A stretch of 64,000 nt of DNA from Solirubrobacter deserti. GTDB taxonomy: Bacteria; Actinomycetota; Thermoleophilia; Solirubrobacterales; Solirubrobacteraceae. Positions 1 through 7,897 of this stretch are shown here, piece after piece; within the stretch, counting starts at the first letter, position 1, and each line of letters starts with the position of its first letter. The notes beneath the pieces were generated by a model that saw nothing but the letters and a program-made list of their open reading frames with translations, did not search any database and was not told where the DNA came from. The stretch lies in NCBI RefSeq assembly GCF_003344625.1, contig NZ_QPKJ02000001.1, positions 682,001-746,000 on the forward strand. Direction: 5' to 3'. Made by a program: the position numbers and the translations under genes.

Positions 1-2
1 TC

Positions 3-371
3 AAGGGCAAGGTCGAGCAGAAGGAGCAGGGCAAGGTCTCCCTCGTGGTCTCCTCGGTCGAGAAGTTCGACCCGAGCGACGCCGAGATCGAGAAGGCGAA
101 GGCCCAGCTGGCCAAGGTCGCGGCCACGGCGCCGAAGGCCCTCAAGCGCCGCGTGGACGCCTCCCAGCTCCCCGCGACGGTGATCGAGGACCTGCGCGAC
201 CTGTTCGAGCGCTACCCGGGCGAGACCGAGTTCGTGCTCGAGATGCACACCCGCACGGGCCTGCGCCGGCTCAAGTTCGGTGCCGGCTACCGCGTCCAGG
301 CGCGCGACGCCGGGCTGCGCGCCGAGCTCGACGACATCCTGGGCGCCGCCGCCGCGCCGGCCGCGGCCTAG
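3..371 (+). CDS. dnaE: DNA polymerase III alpha subunit, C-terminal fragment (5' end outside window)
   Basis: Only the last 122 codons are present, read in frame from base 3. The fragment begins in a lysine/glutamate-rich strand (KGKVEQKEQG, then VSLVVSSVEKFDP) that resembles the OB-fold and tail of DnaE. It continues through a segment typical of the tau-binding C-terminus (VIEDLRDLFERYPG, FVLEMHTRTGLRRL) and ends in an Ala/Pro-rich tail. DnaE is the replicative polymerase subunit. The stop overlaps the convergent dioxygenase gene by 4 bp. The polymerase active site lies outside the window, so the name rests on the C-terminal region only. Confidence 0.72.
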   Translation, partial: KGKVEQKEQGKVSLVVSSVEKFDPSDAEIEKAKAQLAKVAATAPKALKRRVDASQLPATVIEDLRDLFERYPGETEFVLEMHTRTGLRRLKFGAGYRVQARDAGLRAELDDILGAAAAPAAA

Positions 372-1159
372 ACGCCGACGTTCAGCGACAGCGTGTAGCC
401 GTTCGCCACGTCGCCGGTGACGGTGGCGAGCTGGCTGCGGTAGCCGTCGCTGAACACCATGTCGGTGTCCAGTGAGGTGCCCGCGAGGTTCTGCGCGCTC
501 TGCTCGTAGCCGGCGGTCGCGTACACGGCCTCGCACGCGGCCTGCGGGATCGCGAGCTGGGACGTGCGCAGCTTCCCGGTCCCGGCCACGGCGGCGTCGA
601 GGCTCTCGTAGACCTCGAAGTGGATGTGCGGCCAGCGGCCCTCATAGGCCGCGGGGAAGATCGTCGTGAACCGCAGCTTCCCGTCAGCGTCGGACTCCTG
701 CACGCCGCGCAGATAGTTCTCGCCGCCGATCGTCTCGTCGTAGAGCGAGTACCGGCCTTCGCGGTCGCAGTGCCACAGATACACGGACGCGCCCGCGAGA
801 GGCCCGCCGCCGCCGGCGACATCGAGCAGCGTGAGGTCGATCGTGGTCGGCACGCCTTCGGCGACCCCGGACGCGTCACCGACGCTGCGCGTGATGTCGG
901 ACCGCACGACGCCGCTCTCGGTGAGCACGTTGGGCCCGTTGGTGCCGTCGCCCGGGAACGGGCCGGCGGTCTCCTCGGGGATCTGCTCGCCCGACGTGGC
1001 GGTCGCCCTGGCGGTGGCGGTCGTCGGCTCGCCCGACGACCCGCCGCACGCCACGAGGACGGCCGAGCCGAGGCCACCCACCATCACGCCGAGCGCCCGG
1101 CGGCGGCTGATCAGGCGAGGCAGGTCGTGGCCGAGCCCTTTGTCGTGGTCATCGCTCAT
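368..1159 (-). CDS. Secreted intradiol ring-cleavage dioxygenase-family lipoprotein
   Basis: 263 residues. The N-terminus has a twin-arginine-like stretch (SRRRALG, residues 18-24), a hydrophobic segment and a lipobox LVAC with Cys38, so it is probably a Tat-exported lipoprotein. A Ser/Thr/Ala linker follows, then an intradiol dioxygenase fold: YLWHCDREGRYS, and FPAAYEGRWPHIHFEVY supplying the Tyr, His, His iron ligands of the protocatechuate/catechol dioxygenase family. Known relatives cleave catechols between the hydroxyls using Fe(III). A surface-anchored version implies extracytoplasmic aromatic substrates, which is inference. No aromatic catabolism genes lie nearby. It is converging with dnaE and lies 40 bp from the end of nfo. 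Confidence 0.85.
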   Translation of the reverse strand: MSDDHDKGLGHDLPRLISRRRALGVMVGGLGSAVLVACGGSSGEPTTATARATATSGEQIPEETAGPFPGDGTNGPNVLTESGVVRSDITRSVGDASGVAEGVPTTIDLTLLDVAGGGGPLAGASVYLWHCDREGRYSLYDETIGGENYLRGVQESDADGKLRFTTIFPAAYEGRWPHIHFEVYESLDAAVAGTGKLRTSQLAIPQAACEAVYATAGYEQSAQNLAGTSLDTDMVFSDGYRSQLATVTGDVANGYTLSLNVGV

Positions 1160-1199
1160 GTCCCCAAGGTCGCACCCGATCCTGGGAACCGGCTGGGAA

Positions 1200-2075
1200 C
1201 TAGCTGTGGAGCTGTGCGGCGAGCCCGCGGGCGCGCAGGTCGTGCGCCCACGCCATGTCCACCGCCTCGACGCCCTTCCCGAGCCGCCCGGGCCCTTCGA
1301 AGATCACCGGCAGGCCCTCGAAGCGCGGCTCCGACAGGAACGCGATCATGCCTTCCAGCCCGATCTCGCCGTCGCCCAGGTTGGTGTGGCGGTCGCGGTT
1401 CGAGCCCAGCTCGGTCATCGAGTCGTTCACGTGCAGGGCGCCGAGCCGGTCGCAGCCGACGACCTTGTCGAACTCGTCGATCACAGCGCGCAGCGACTCC
1501 GCAGTGCGCACGTCGTAGCCGGACGCGAACAGGTGGCAGGAGTCCAGGCAGGCGCCGAGCCGCTCATCGCCGCCGGCGCCGTCGATCAACGCGGCGAGCT
1601 CCTCGAACGAGCGGCCCAGCGTGCCGCCGGCACCCGCGGTGTCCTCGAGCAGCAGCTTGCACTGCTCGGACTCCGCCAGCGCCTCCTTGATGACCTCGGA
1701 GGCGCGCTTGATCGCCTCGTCCACCGGTCCGCCGTCTTTGAGCGCGCTGCCCGGATGCAGGACGACGCCGACGGCGCCGAGCTGCGCGCCGGCGTTCAGG
1801 GCGACCTTCAGCGACTCCAGCGACTTGGACCGGATCTCCGGGTCCTCGGAGGCGCAGTTGAGCAGGTACACGGCGTGGATGACGAGCGCCTCCACGACGT
1901 AGGACTCCTCCATCGCCTTGTGGAAGGCAGCGACTTCCTCGTCGGAGTAGACCCTCGCCTTCCAGGCCCGCGGGGACTGGTTGAAGATCTGGATCGACCG
2001 GCAGCCGCGCTCTTCCCCTCGGGTCACGGCGTTCGCCGGGCCGCCCGCGGGGGAGACGTGGGCGCCGATCAACAT
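1200..2075 (-). CDS. nfo: Endonuclease IV (AP endonuclease)
   Basis: 291 residues from the ATG at 2075, chosen because MLIGAHVSPAGG matches the conserved N-terminus of the family; the open frame continues upstream but without support. Conserved metal-site motifs are visible: FNQSPRAWK, VIHAVYLLNCAS, LEDTAGAGGTLGRSFEEL, CLDSCHLFASGYD, HVNDSMTELGSNRDRH and FEGPG. The enzyme incises DNA 5' of abasic sites in base excision repair using a trinuclear zinc site. It is transcribed away from gltX with only 12 bases between the two start codons, so each promoter must lie inside the other gene's first codons or give a leaderless message. Confidence 0.95.
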   Translation of the reverse strand: MLIGAHVSPAGGPANAVTRGEERGCRSIQIFNQSPRAWKARVYSDEEVAAFHKAMEESYVVEALVIHAVYLLNCASEDPEIRSKSLESLKVALNAGAQLGAVGVVLHPGSALKDGGPVDEAIKRASEVIKEALAESEQCKLLLEDTAGAGGTLGRSFEELAALIDGAGGDERLGACLDSCHLFASGYDVRTAESLRAVIDEFDKVVGCDRLGALHVNDSMTELGSNRDRHTNLGDGEIGLEGMIAFLSEPRFEGLPVIFEGPGRLGKGVEAVDMAWAHDLRARGLAAQLHS

Positions 2076-2080
2076 AGGAT
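2075..2080 (+). promoter_or_regulatory. Putative -10 element of gltX (leaderless)
   Basis: TAGGAT ends 7 bases before the gltX ATG at 2088. This spacing would place the transcript start at or next to the start codon. The first T is also the first base of the nfo start codon on the other strand. No -35 is obvious. Confidence 0.45.
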
Positions 2081-2087
2081 GGTGATC

Positions 2088-3416
2088 ATGCGCGTTCGTT
2101 TTCCTCCGTCGCCTACAGGCGCGTTGCACATCGGCAACGCGCGGACGGCACTGTACAACTGGCTTCTCGCCCGCGGCTCGGGCGGCCAGCTCGTCCTGCG
2201 CATCGAGGACACGGACCGCGAGCGCTCAACGCCCGAGAACGTCGACCTGATCTTCGAGAGCCTCGAGTGGCTCGGGATCGACTACGACGAGGGGCCGATC
2301 TACCAGTCCCAGAACGCCGAGCGCCACGCCGGCGTCGTCCAGCAGTTGCTCGACGAGGGCAAGGCCTACCGCACGACGGCCGGCCCGGACGTGGTCAAGG
2401 CCTACAAGGAGGCCAACGACAACCGCGGCTTCCGCGGGCAGGAGGAGTCCGAGGGCGCGATCCGGCTGCGGATGCCCGACGAGGGCGTGACGGTCGTCAA
2501 CGACATCATCCGCGGCGAGACGGCGTTCGAGAACGTCCTACTCGACGATCTCGTGATCGCGCGCGCCGATGGCACGCCGGTCTACCACCTCGCCGTCGTG
2601 GTCGACGACAGCGACGCGCAGATCACGCATGTCGTCCGGGGCGCGGATCACTATTCCAATACGCCCAAGCACCTTCGGATCTACGACGCACTAGGAGCGA
2701 CGCCGCCGACGTACGCGCATCTTCCGCTGCTCCACGGGACCGATGGCAAGAAGCTTTCCAAGCGTCATGGCGCGGCTTCCGTGTCAGATCTCCGGAATTC
2801 GGGGTATCTCAGAGAAGCAGTGGTCAACTACCTCGCACTTCTGGGCTGGGGCTACGACGACAAGACCGAGTTCTTCACGGTGGAGGAGCTGCAGCGGAAC
2901 TTCTCGCTGGAGCGCGTCTCTAAGAACCCGGCCGTGTTCGACGAGCTCAAGCTGCGCCACATGAACGGGCGCTACGTGCGGGAGTTGAGCGTGGAGGACC
3001 TGACGGCGCGCCTGGAGGAGTTCACCGGGCGCGAAGGGCTCAAGCCGGCGGTCGAGATCACGCAGGAGAAGATCTCGACGCTCGCGGAGTTCTGGCCGCT
3101 GGCGGGCTCCTTCTATGACGGTCCGAGTGATGACCCGAAGGCGCGCGAGAAATTCCTCGAGCCGCCGGAGTCGCGCACGGCGCTGGAGCAGGTCCGGGCC
3201 GCTCTGGACGGCTTGCCAGAGCCATGGAGCGCGTCCAGTGTGGAGGAAGCGCTGCGCGTCGTGCCCGAAGCGCTGGGCATGAAGCCCAAGGCGGTCTACC
3301 AGCCTTTACGGGTCACTTTGACCGGTACGACCGTTTCACCCGGTATCTTCGACACGGTCGCGCTGCTGGGGCGCGAGGAAACCCTCAAGAGGGTGGGACG
3401 ATCGCTTGAGGCTTGA
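2088..3416 (+). CDS. gltX: Glutamyl-tRNA synthetase
   Basis: 442 residues from the ATG at 2088 (MRVRFPPSPTG); an in-frame ATG at 2079 is an alternative. The class I signature is PSPTGALHIGNAR and the KMSKS-type loop reads KKLSKRHG. The anticodon-binding helical domain follows. At 442 residues it is a little shorter than many bacterial GluRS. The window also carries gatCAB, and I see no glutaminyl-tRNA synthetase here, so this enzyme probably also charges tRNA-Gln with glutamate for later transamidation (inference). The stop is followed closely by the HDOD-LuxR regulator. Confidence 0.96.
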   Translation: MRVRFPPSPTGALHIGNARTALYNWLLARGSGGQLVLRIEDTDRERSTPENVDLIFESLEWLGIDYDEGPIYQSQNAERHAGVVQQLLDEGKAYRTTAGPDVVKAYKEANDNRGFRGQEESEGAIRLRMPDEGVTVVNDIIRGETAFENVLLDDLVIARADGTPVYHLAVVVDDSDAQITHVVRGADHYSNTPKHLRIYDALGATPPTYAHLPLLHGTDGKKLSKRHGAASVSDLRNSGYLREAVVNYLALLGWGYDDKTEFFTVEELQRNFSLERVSKNPAVFDELKLRHMNGRYVRELSVEDLTARLEEFTGREGLKPAVEITQEKISTLAEFWPLAGSFYDGPSDDPKAREKFLEPPESRTALEQVRAALDGLPEPWSASSVEEALRVVPEALGMKPKAVYQPLRVTLTGTTVSPGIFDTVALLGREETLKRVGRSLEA

Positions 3417-3437
3417 GTGGGGAACGAGGAGGACGAA

Positions 3438-4646
3438 GTGGCGGGGGCCTCAACCATCGGTCGAGTGGTGCCGATACAGAGTCAAGGTGACGCGACCTTG
3501 ACTACCGGCCACACTCCAGAACAGCTTCCTGCGGTCGATGACTCACTCATGAGCACCGCAACCGCACCGGCCGCCGTCCGGCCCCGCCCCCGCGGCGACG
3601 CGCCGTACGCCGTCGTCGGCCGTCCCCGTAACGAGGGGCACGGCAAGCGACTCACGGCTGCCTTCGAGGCCCTCGAGGTCTTCCCGGCGCTGGCCGAGTC
3701 GCGGAACCGCCTGCTCGCCCTGACCGGCGAGGAGAACCCGTCCACGGGTGACGTCGTCCGGGCCATCGAGTCCGACGTCGCGCTCGTGATCTCCGTGATG
3801 CGCCTGGCCAACGGCCTGGATTCGCCCAAGCGCGGCCAGGTCGAGTCCGTCGTCTCCGCCGTCGAGGTCCTCTCGCCGGAGGCGGTCCAGCGCCTCGCCA
3901 CCAACGCCGAGACGTTCGAGTTCTTCGAGCGCGGCAAGACGTGGGACGCTGCTCCCGAGCGCTTTCGCCTGCACGCCGTCGCCGTCCAGCGCGCCGCCGA
4001 CCGCCTCGCCGCGGCCGCGGGCTACGCGCACCGCGACCGCCTGCTCATCACCGCCCTGCTGCACGACGTCGGCAAGCTCGTGCTCATGCACGCCTACCCG
4101 GGCTACCCGAAGCAGGTCCACGGCCCTGCCCGCACGCCCGAGGAGCGCCTCCACTACGAGCGCCGCGAGCTCGGCGTCGATCACGCGCTGGTCGGCGGCG
4201 TTCTTGCCCGCCGCTGGAACCTCCCGAACGCGGTAGCGAGCGCGATCGAGCGCCACCACTCCGACGACGCGCAGGGCGACGCCGCCTTCGTGCGCCTCGC
4301 CGACATGCTCGCGCACTACTCGCAGGGCTCCCCGGTCTCCTCGACCGAGCTCCTGCGCGCCGCCCGCACCGTCGGCTTCGGCCCGTCCGAGCTGCGCTCG
4401 GTGCTCTACGACCTGCCGTACCCGTCCCAGGACCGCCCGCGCGCGGTCGAGCCGTGCCCGCTCTCCACGCGTGAGCTGGACGTGCTCAAGCGCCTGGCCC
4501 AGGGCATGGTCTACAAGCAGATCGCGCTCGAGCTCTCCCTGAGCACGTCGACGGTCCGCACGCACCTCCACAACATCTACGGCAAGCTCGGCGCCGTCGA
4601 TCGCGCGCAGGCCGTCCTGCACGCGACCGAGCGCGGCTGGTTGTAA
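3438..4646 (+). CDS. HDOD-domain protein fused to a LuxR-type DNA-binding domain
   Basis: 402 residues from the GTG at 3438, preferred because GAGGAGGA sits 4-5 bases upstream; an in-frame GTG at 3417 has no ribosome site. Residues about 70-300 form an HDOD domain with HDVGK (His209-Asp210) and a later ERHHSDD, so the HD metal motif is intact. The last 65 residues are a LuxR/GerE helix-turn-helix (CPLSTRELDVLKRLAQG and STVRTHLHNIYGKL). HDOD proteins act in signalling and stress pathways; here the output is presumably transcription. It lies just after gltX and 6 bases before the CbrC-like gene. The signal it senses is unknown. Confidence 0.85.
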   Translation: MAGASTIGRVVPIQSQGDATLTTGHTPEQLPAVDDSLMSTATAPAAVRPRPRGDAPYAVVGRPRNEGHGKRLTAAFEALEVFPALAESRNRLLALTGEENPSTGDVVRAIESDVALVISVMRLANGLDSPKRGQVESVVSAVEVLSPEAVQRLATNAETFEFFERGKTWDAAPERFRLHAVAVQRAADRLAAAAGYAHRDRLLITALLHDVGKLVLMHAYPGYPKQVHGPARTPEERLHYERRELGVDHALVGGVLARRWNLPNAVASAIERHHSDDAQGDAAFVRLADMLAHYSQGSPVSSTELLRAARTVGFGPSELRSVLYDLPYPSQDRPRAVEPCPLSTRELDVLKRLAQGMVYKQIALELSLSTSTVRTHLHNIYGKLGAVDRAQAVLHATERGWL

Positions 4647-4652
4647 GCCTTC

Positions 4653-5174
4653 GTGAGCGAGTCGCTCCCCGAGTTCCGGTTCTATCCGGACCCGGTGAGC
4701 GACGGCACGCTCGAGCGCGCGACGGCCGTGTGCGGGGCGTGCGAGCGCGCCCGCGGTTGGATCGCGACCTCGCTGCTGTACGCGGCCGACGTCCCGGAAG
4801 ACGCGCGGTTCTGTCCCTGGTGCATCGCCGACGGCAGCGCTGCGGCGCGCTTCAACGAGATCGAGGCCGGCGCTGCACCCGCGCTCGCGGCGATCGTCGA
4901 GCGCCGCACTCCGGGCTTTGTCACCTGGCAGGACTGGGCCTGGGTCGTCCACTGTGGCGAGCCGGCCGTCTACCTCGGCCAGCCCCGCGCCGGTGAGTTC
5001 CGCCAGTACCCCGACGCCTGCGACGACCTCCGCGCGCAGACGAGTGTCCACGATTGGCCGCCTGGGCAGGTCGAGGAGCTCATCGACGCCCTCGACCCCG
5101 AGGCCAGCGTGACCGGCTACCTGTTTCGCTGTGACGTCTGCGGCGCCCACCTGGCCCGCTGGGACGCCGACTGA
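4653..5174 (+). CDS. CbrC-family (UPF0167) zinc-binding protein
   Basis: 173 residues, GTG start 6 bases after the HDOD-LuxR stop, probably co-transcribed. The pattern LPEFRFYPDP, then a CxxC pair at Cys27/Cys30, CPWCIADGSAAARF (Cys54/Cys57) and a terminal CDVC (Cys160/Cys163) is characteristic of the CbrC/UPF0167 family. E. coli CbrC is linked to colicin E2 tolerance, but the biochemical role of the family is not settled. The three cysteine pairs suggest bound zinc. It precedes the Rrf2 regulator by 25 bases. Confidence 0.82.
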   Translation: MSESLPEFRFYPDPVSDGTLERATAVCGACERARGWIATSLLYAADVPEDARFCPWCIADGSAAARFNEIEAGAAPALAAIVERRTPGFVTWQDWAWVVHCGEPAVYLGQPRAGEFRQYPDACDDLRAQTSVHDWPPGQVEELIDALDPEASVTGYLFRCDVCGAHLARWDAD

Positions 5175-5182
5175 CCGCCCCG

Positions 5183-5200
5183 CGTGTCAGCATTGACACG
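5183..5200. promoter_or_regulatory. Perfect dyad over the Rrf2 start: probable operator
   Basis: CGTGTCA and TGACACG are perfect 7-bp inverted arms separated by GCAT. The right arm ends on the G of the GTG start, and a possible -10 (CAGCAT, 5188-5193) lies inside. A dimeric regulator binding here would block transcription, so autoregulation is likely but not shown. Confidence 0.55.
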
Positions 5201-5592
5201 TGCTCTCGATCACGACCAAGTCGCCCTACGCGATCCGCGCGCTGGCCGAGCTCGCCCGCACCGGCGGAGCCGGCCCCGTCCCGATCGGTGAGCTCGCGCG
5301 CCGCCGCGACGTGCCCGTCCAGTTCCTCGAGCAGCTCTTCGCGGTCCTGCGCCGCGCCGGCATCCTTCGCTCCCAGCGCGGCGTCAAGGGCGGCTACGCC
5401 TTCGCTCGCGAGCCGGCCGAGGTCACCGTCCTCGAGGTCGTCGAGCTGCTCGACGGCCGCCTCGGCGCCGAGGCCGAGGGCATCTTCGCCGAGGCCGCGG
5501 CCGCGGCCCGCGCCGTGCTGGCCAAGACGACGATCAACGACGTCGTCGAGCGCGAGAACCAGGCCGCGGGCGCGACCATGTACTACATCTAG
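5200..5592 (+). CDS. Rrf2-family transcriptional regulator
   Basis: 130 residues, GTG start. The winged helix is typical of Rrf2: LSITTKSPYAIRALAELA, then IGELARRRDVPVQFLEQLF and LRSQRGVKGGYAFAREPAEVTVLEVVELLDG. No cysteines are present in the region where IscR, NsrR and RirA bind an Fe-S cluster, so this member is more like the cluster-free (CymR-like) branch. The dyad at 5183-5200 covers its start codon. Its targets could include itself and the two downstream redox-like genes at 5599 and 6162, which follow after 6 bases. Confidence 0.9.
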   Translation: MLSITTKSPYAIRALAELARTGGAGPVPIGELARRRDVPVQFLEQLFAVLRRAGILRSQRGVKGGYAFAREPAEVTVLEVVELLDGRLGAEAEGIFAEAAAAARAVLAKTTINDVVERENQAAGATMYYI

Positions 5593-5598
5593 AGGTCT

Positions 5599-6165
5599 AT
5601 GCGGCCATGGTTGCTGGCGCTCGTGATCGTGCTGATGACGGCCGGCGTCGCGGCTGCGCTCGTCACCAGCGAGGAGTCCGGCACGGGCGCCGAGAACGTC
5701 GGTGACGACGGCCGCACGGAGCTGCAGGCCCCGACCCCCGACCCGCCGGAGCCCGGGGCGACCGAGCAGCCCGAGCAGCGCCGCAACTGCGAGGCGACGG
5801 ACTCCAACCCGGGCGGCGACAACAACTACATCGAGAACGCGCCGGAGCGCGAGTCGCTCGGCGAGGGCTTCGTGATCGAGGGCTTCGTCCGCCAGTCGCT
5901 CGGCTGCGAGCGCTTGGAGGACGTCCGCGTCCAGGTCTGGCTCGCCACCGAGACCGGGGGAGAGCAGGACAACCGCGCCTCGGTCCGCACCGACGACGAA
6001 GGCCGCTACCGGATCGAGACGCCCCCGACGATCCCGCAGTTCGGCGAGCCCAACATCCACGTGGCCGTCGACGGTGACGAGCGCTTCGAGCCCGTCTTCA
6101 TCCGCCGCGTCGTGGACCTCGACGACAAGCGCGCGGTCGTGAACCTCACGCTGCGCCGCCGATGA
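5599..6165 (+). CDS. Membrane-anchored intradiol-dioxygenase-like protein lacking full iron ligands
   Basis: 188 residues with ATG start and AGAGG upstream. An N-terminal hydrophobic anchor (about residues 3-22) is followed by a Pro/Glu-rich linker. The beta-sandwich-like domain shows VRVQVWLATETGG, TDDEGRYRIETP and FGEPNIHVAVDGDERFEPVF. This looks like the C-terminal half of an intradiol dioxygenase, but the usual HxH appears as NIH, so one histidine ligand is missing. It overlaps the next gene by ATGA. It may be a non-catalytic or altered-metal relative. A carboxypeptidase-regulatory-like fold is an alternative reading. Confidence 0.6.
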   Translation: MRPWLLALVIVLMTAGVAAALVTSEESGTGAENVGDDGRTELQAPTPDPPEPGATEQPEQRRNCEATDSNPGGDNNYIENAPERESLGEGFVIEGFVRQSLGCERLEDVRVQVWLATETGGEQDNRASVRTDDEGRYRIETPPTIPQFGEPNIHVAVDGDERFEPVFIRRVVDLDDKRAVVNLTLRRR

Positions 6166-6881
6166 CGCGCGGGGAGGACGCGGCGCGCGGCGAGGCGGCG
6201 GCGCGCGGCGAGGCGCCGGTGCGCGGCGAGGCGGCGGCGCGCGGCGAGGCGGCGGCACGCGACGAGGACGCGGCCACGGCCCCGCGGCGGGCGCGCTCGT
6301 CGCGCCGGCTCGGCGCGCGCGGCGCGGCGGCCCTCGTCGCCGTCGCGGCGCTGCCGCCGGTGGTGCTCGCGCTCGTGAGCGACCACTTCGCCGGCGAGCC
6401 GCTGCTGCTGGCCTCGACGACGTGCGCCGCGCTCGCGGTCGGGGCGATCGCGGTGCAGCCGTGGCTCGCCGCGACCCGCGCGGTGCGCCCGCACCGTGCG
6501 ATCGGCGCGGCGATCGTCGTGCTCGTGCTCCTGCACGTCGCGCTGCTCTACATCCTCGCGCCCGACGACGCGCTGTTCGCGATGTCGCCGAACGGGCCGA
6601 CGCGGGCGCGGATGGCGCTGATCGCGACCGTCGCGCTGCTGGTCGCGGCCGTCCTTGGCGCGATCGGCCCGTCGTCGCGCCTCTCGCGCACCACGTGGCG
6701 CGTCCTGCACGCGTACCTCGCCACGGTGACGGTCGTGCTCGGCGTCGGCCACGCCGTGCTCACCGCCGGCGCTCTGGACGGCGCCGGCACGCCGCTGCTC
6801 GTCGGGCTCGGCGCGGTCGGCGCGGCGGGCATCGGCGCGGCAGTCCTCGCCGATCGGCGCGTACGCACTTCGAAGTACTGA
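6162..6881 (+). CDS. Ferric-reductase-like haem b membrane protein
   Basis: 239 residues. The first 40 residues are a low-complexity Arg-Gly-Glu-Ala repeat, probably cytoplasmic. About six hydrophobic segments follow. Four histidines form two pairs with identical spacing: His111/His125 and His183/His197, as in the bis-haem core of ferric reductases and NADPH oxidases (family knowledge). No FAD or NADPH domain is attached, so electrons must come from a partner. The start overlaps the preceding dioxygenase-like gene, and the pair probably works together in extracytoplasmic redox chemistry (inference). Confidence 0.72.
   Translation: MTRGEDAARGEAAARGEAPVRGEAAARGEAAARDEDAATAPRRARSSRRLGARGAAALVAVAALPPVVLALVSDHFAGEPLLLASTTCAALAVGAIAVQPWLAATRAVRPHRAIGAAIVVLVLLHVALLYILAPDDALFAMSPNGPTRARMALIATVALLVAAVLGAIGPSSRLSRTTWRVLHAYLATVTVVLGVGHAVLTAGALDGAGTPLLVGLGAVGAAGIGAAVLADRRVRTSKY
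6169..6269 (+). repeat. Tandem 18-base repeats encoding RGEAAA-type units
   Basis: About five imperfect copies of an 18-base GC-rich unit encode (A)RGEAAA, RGEAPV and RDEDAA at the N-terminus of the haem protein. The array keeps frame and is likely to vary in copy number between strains. Confidence 0.7.
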
Positions 6882-6926
6882 ATTTGAGTCTCTCCGAAAG
6901 TCCAGTACGGCCGAATTCGAAGCGCA

Positions 6927-6932
6927 TATGGT
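6927..6932 (+). promoter_or_regulatory. Putative -10 element of the RTX-like gene (leaderless)
   Basis: TATGGT ends 6 bases before the ATG at 6939 and is preceded by an AT-richer stretch than is usual here. No ribosome-binding site is visible between it and the ATG. Confidence 0.5.
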
Positions 6933-6938
6933 CGGGAC

Positions 6939-7886
6939 ATGCCCAGTGTTCGTCGTCTCACGCGCGGCCTCGGCGCCGCCGCCGTCGCCCTGCTCGCTGC
7001 TGCCCCGACGGCTGAAGCCGGCTTCGTCACCTTCGCGCCCGGCCCGCCGGGCTCGACGCTCTACGACGTGACGTATCGCGCCAACGCGAACGAGGGCGCG
7101 AACGACGTCACGGTCCGGCCCGGCTCCAACTTCGGGGTGGTGGACTGGCACGACGCGAACTATCCGACGACCGCGGGCCCCGGGTGCACGGCGCTGCCGG
7201 ACGGGCACGTCGAGTGCCAGCGCGGCACCAACACCGTCCTGCGGCTGCTGGCCGGCGACGACCGCGCGTCGGTGCAGATCGGCGGCGGGCGCGTGACGGT
7301 GCTCGGCGGCGTGGGCAACGACGACGTCGCGGGCACCACGTTCGGCTCAGGCGCCCAGGTGTTCGGCGAGGGCGGCGACGACCGCGTCTTCGCGGGCGGC
7401 GACGGCGGGGCGTTGGCCGACGGCGGCTCGGGCAACGACGACATCTTCTGCTGCGGCGGCCAGGACGGCGGCTCCACCGTCGGCGGGAGCGGCAACGACC
7501 TCATCCGCGCGCGCTCGAGCCAGCCGGGCACCGTGAACAGCGACGGCGGCACGGGCAACGACATCATCCTGGGCGCCTCCGGGTTCAGCACCAGCAGCGC
7601 GGCCGGCGGCGACGGCAACGACGTCATCGCGGTCCACGGCAGCTCCGGCGGCTTCCGGCCCCGCCCGCACAACGTGACCGCGGGCACCGGCGACGACGTG
7701 ATCTTCGGCGGCTCGATCGAGGGCGACGTCATCGACGCGGGCGACGGCCGCGACGTCATCGACGTCTCCGGCGGTGGCGCGGACTCGGTTGATTGCGGTG
7801 CGGGAACCGACGTCGTGCGCTTCGACGACACCGACACCGTCGGCGCCGACTGCGAGATCAAGCTCGCGCCTGACGGCAGCTTCTAG
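6939..7886 (+). CDS. Secreted RTX-type (haemolysin-like calcium-binding repeat) protein
   Basis: 315 residues with a clear signal peptide (RRLTRGLGAAAVALLAAAPTAEA). From about residue 120 onward it contains repeated GGxGNDxI motifs: GGVGNDDV, GGSGNDDIF, GGSGNDLI, GGTGNDIIL, GGDGNDVIA and GTGDDVIF. These are glycine-rich nonapeptide repeats that form calcium-binding beta-rolls in known RTX proteins. No enzymatic domain is visible, and two adjacent cysteines occur inside one repeat. It is probably a structural or surface protein. It stands alone between its own promoter-like hexamer and a terminator hairpin. Confidence 0.82.
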   Translation: MPSVRRLTRGLGAAAVALLAAAPTAEAGFVTFAPGPPGSTLYDVTYRANANEGANDVTVRPGSNFGVVDWHDANYPTTAGPGCTALPDGHVECQRGTNTVLRLLAGDDRASVQIGGGRVTVLGGVGNDDVAGTTFGSGAQVFGEGGDDRVFAGGDGGALADGGSGNDDIFCCGGQDGGSTVGGSGNDLIRARSSQPGTVNSDGGTGNDIILGASGFSTSSAAGGDGNDVIAVHGSSGGFRPRPHNVTAGTGDDVIFGGSIEGDVIDAGDGRDVIDVSGGGADSVDCGAGTDVVRFDDTDTVGADCEIKLAPDGSF

Positions 7887-7897
7887 CGGCGGGACCG

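Noticed and set aside
3543..5150. 535-codon open frame antisense to the HDOD-LuxR and CbrC-like genes
   Set aside because: Arg/Ala/Gly-rich composition typical of GC-rich antisense shadows, and the plus-strand genes have recognisable domains.
6868..6922. Interrupted inverted repeat CTTCGAAGTACTG / CAGTAC...TTCGAAG after the haem protein gene
   Set aside because: The arms pair only with a 7-base bulge; it may be a weak terminator but is not convincing.
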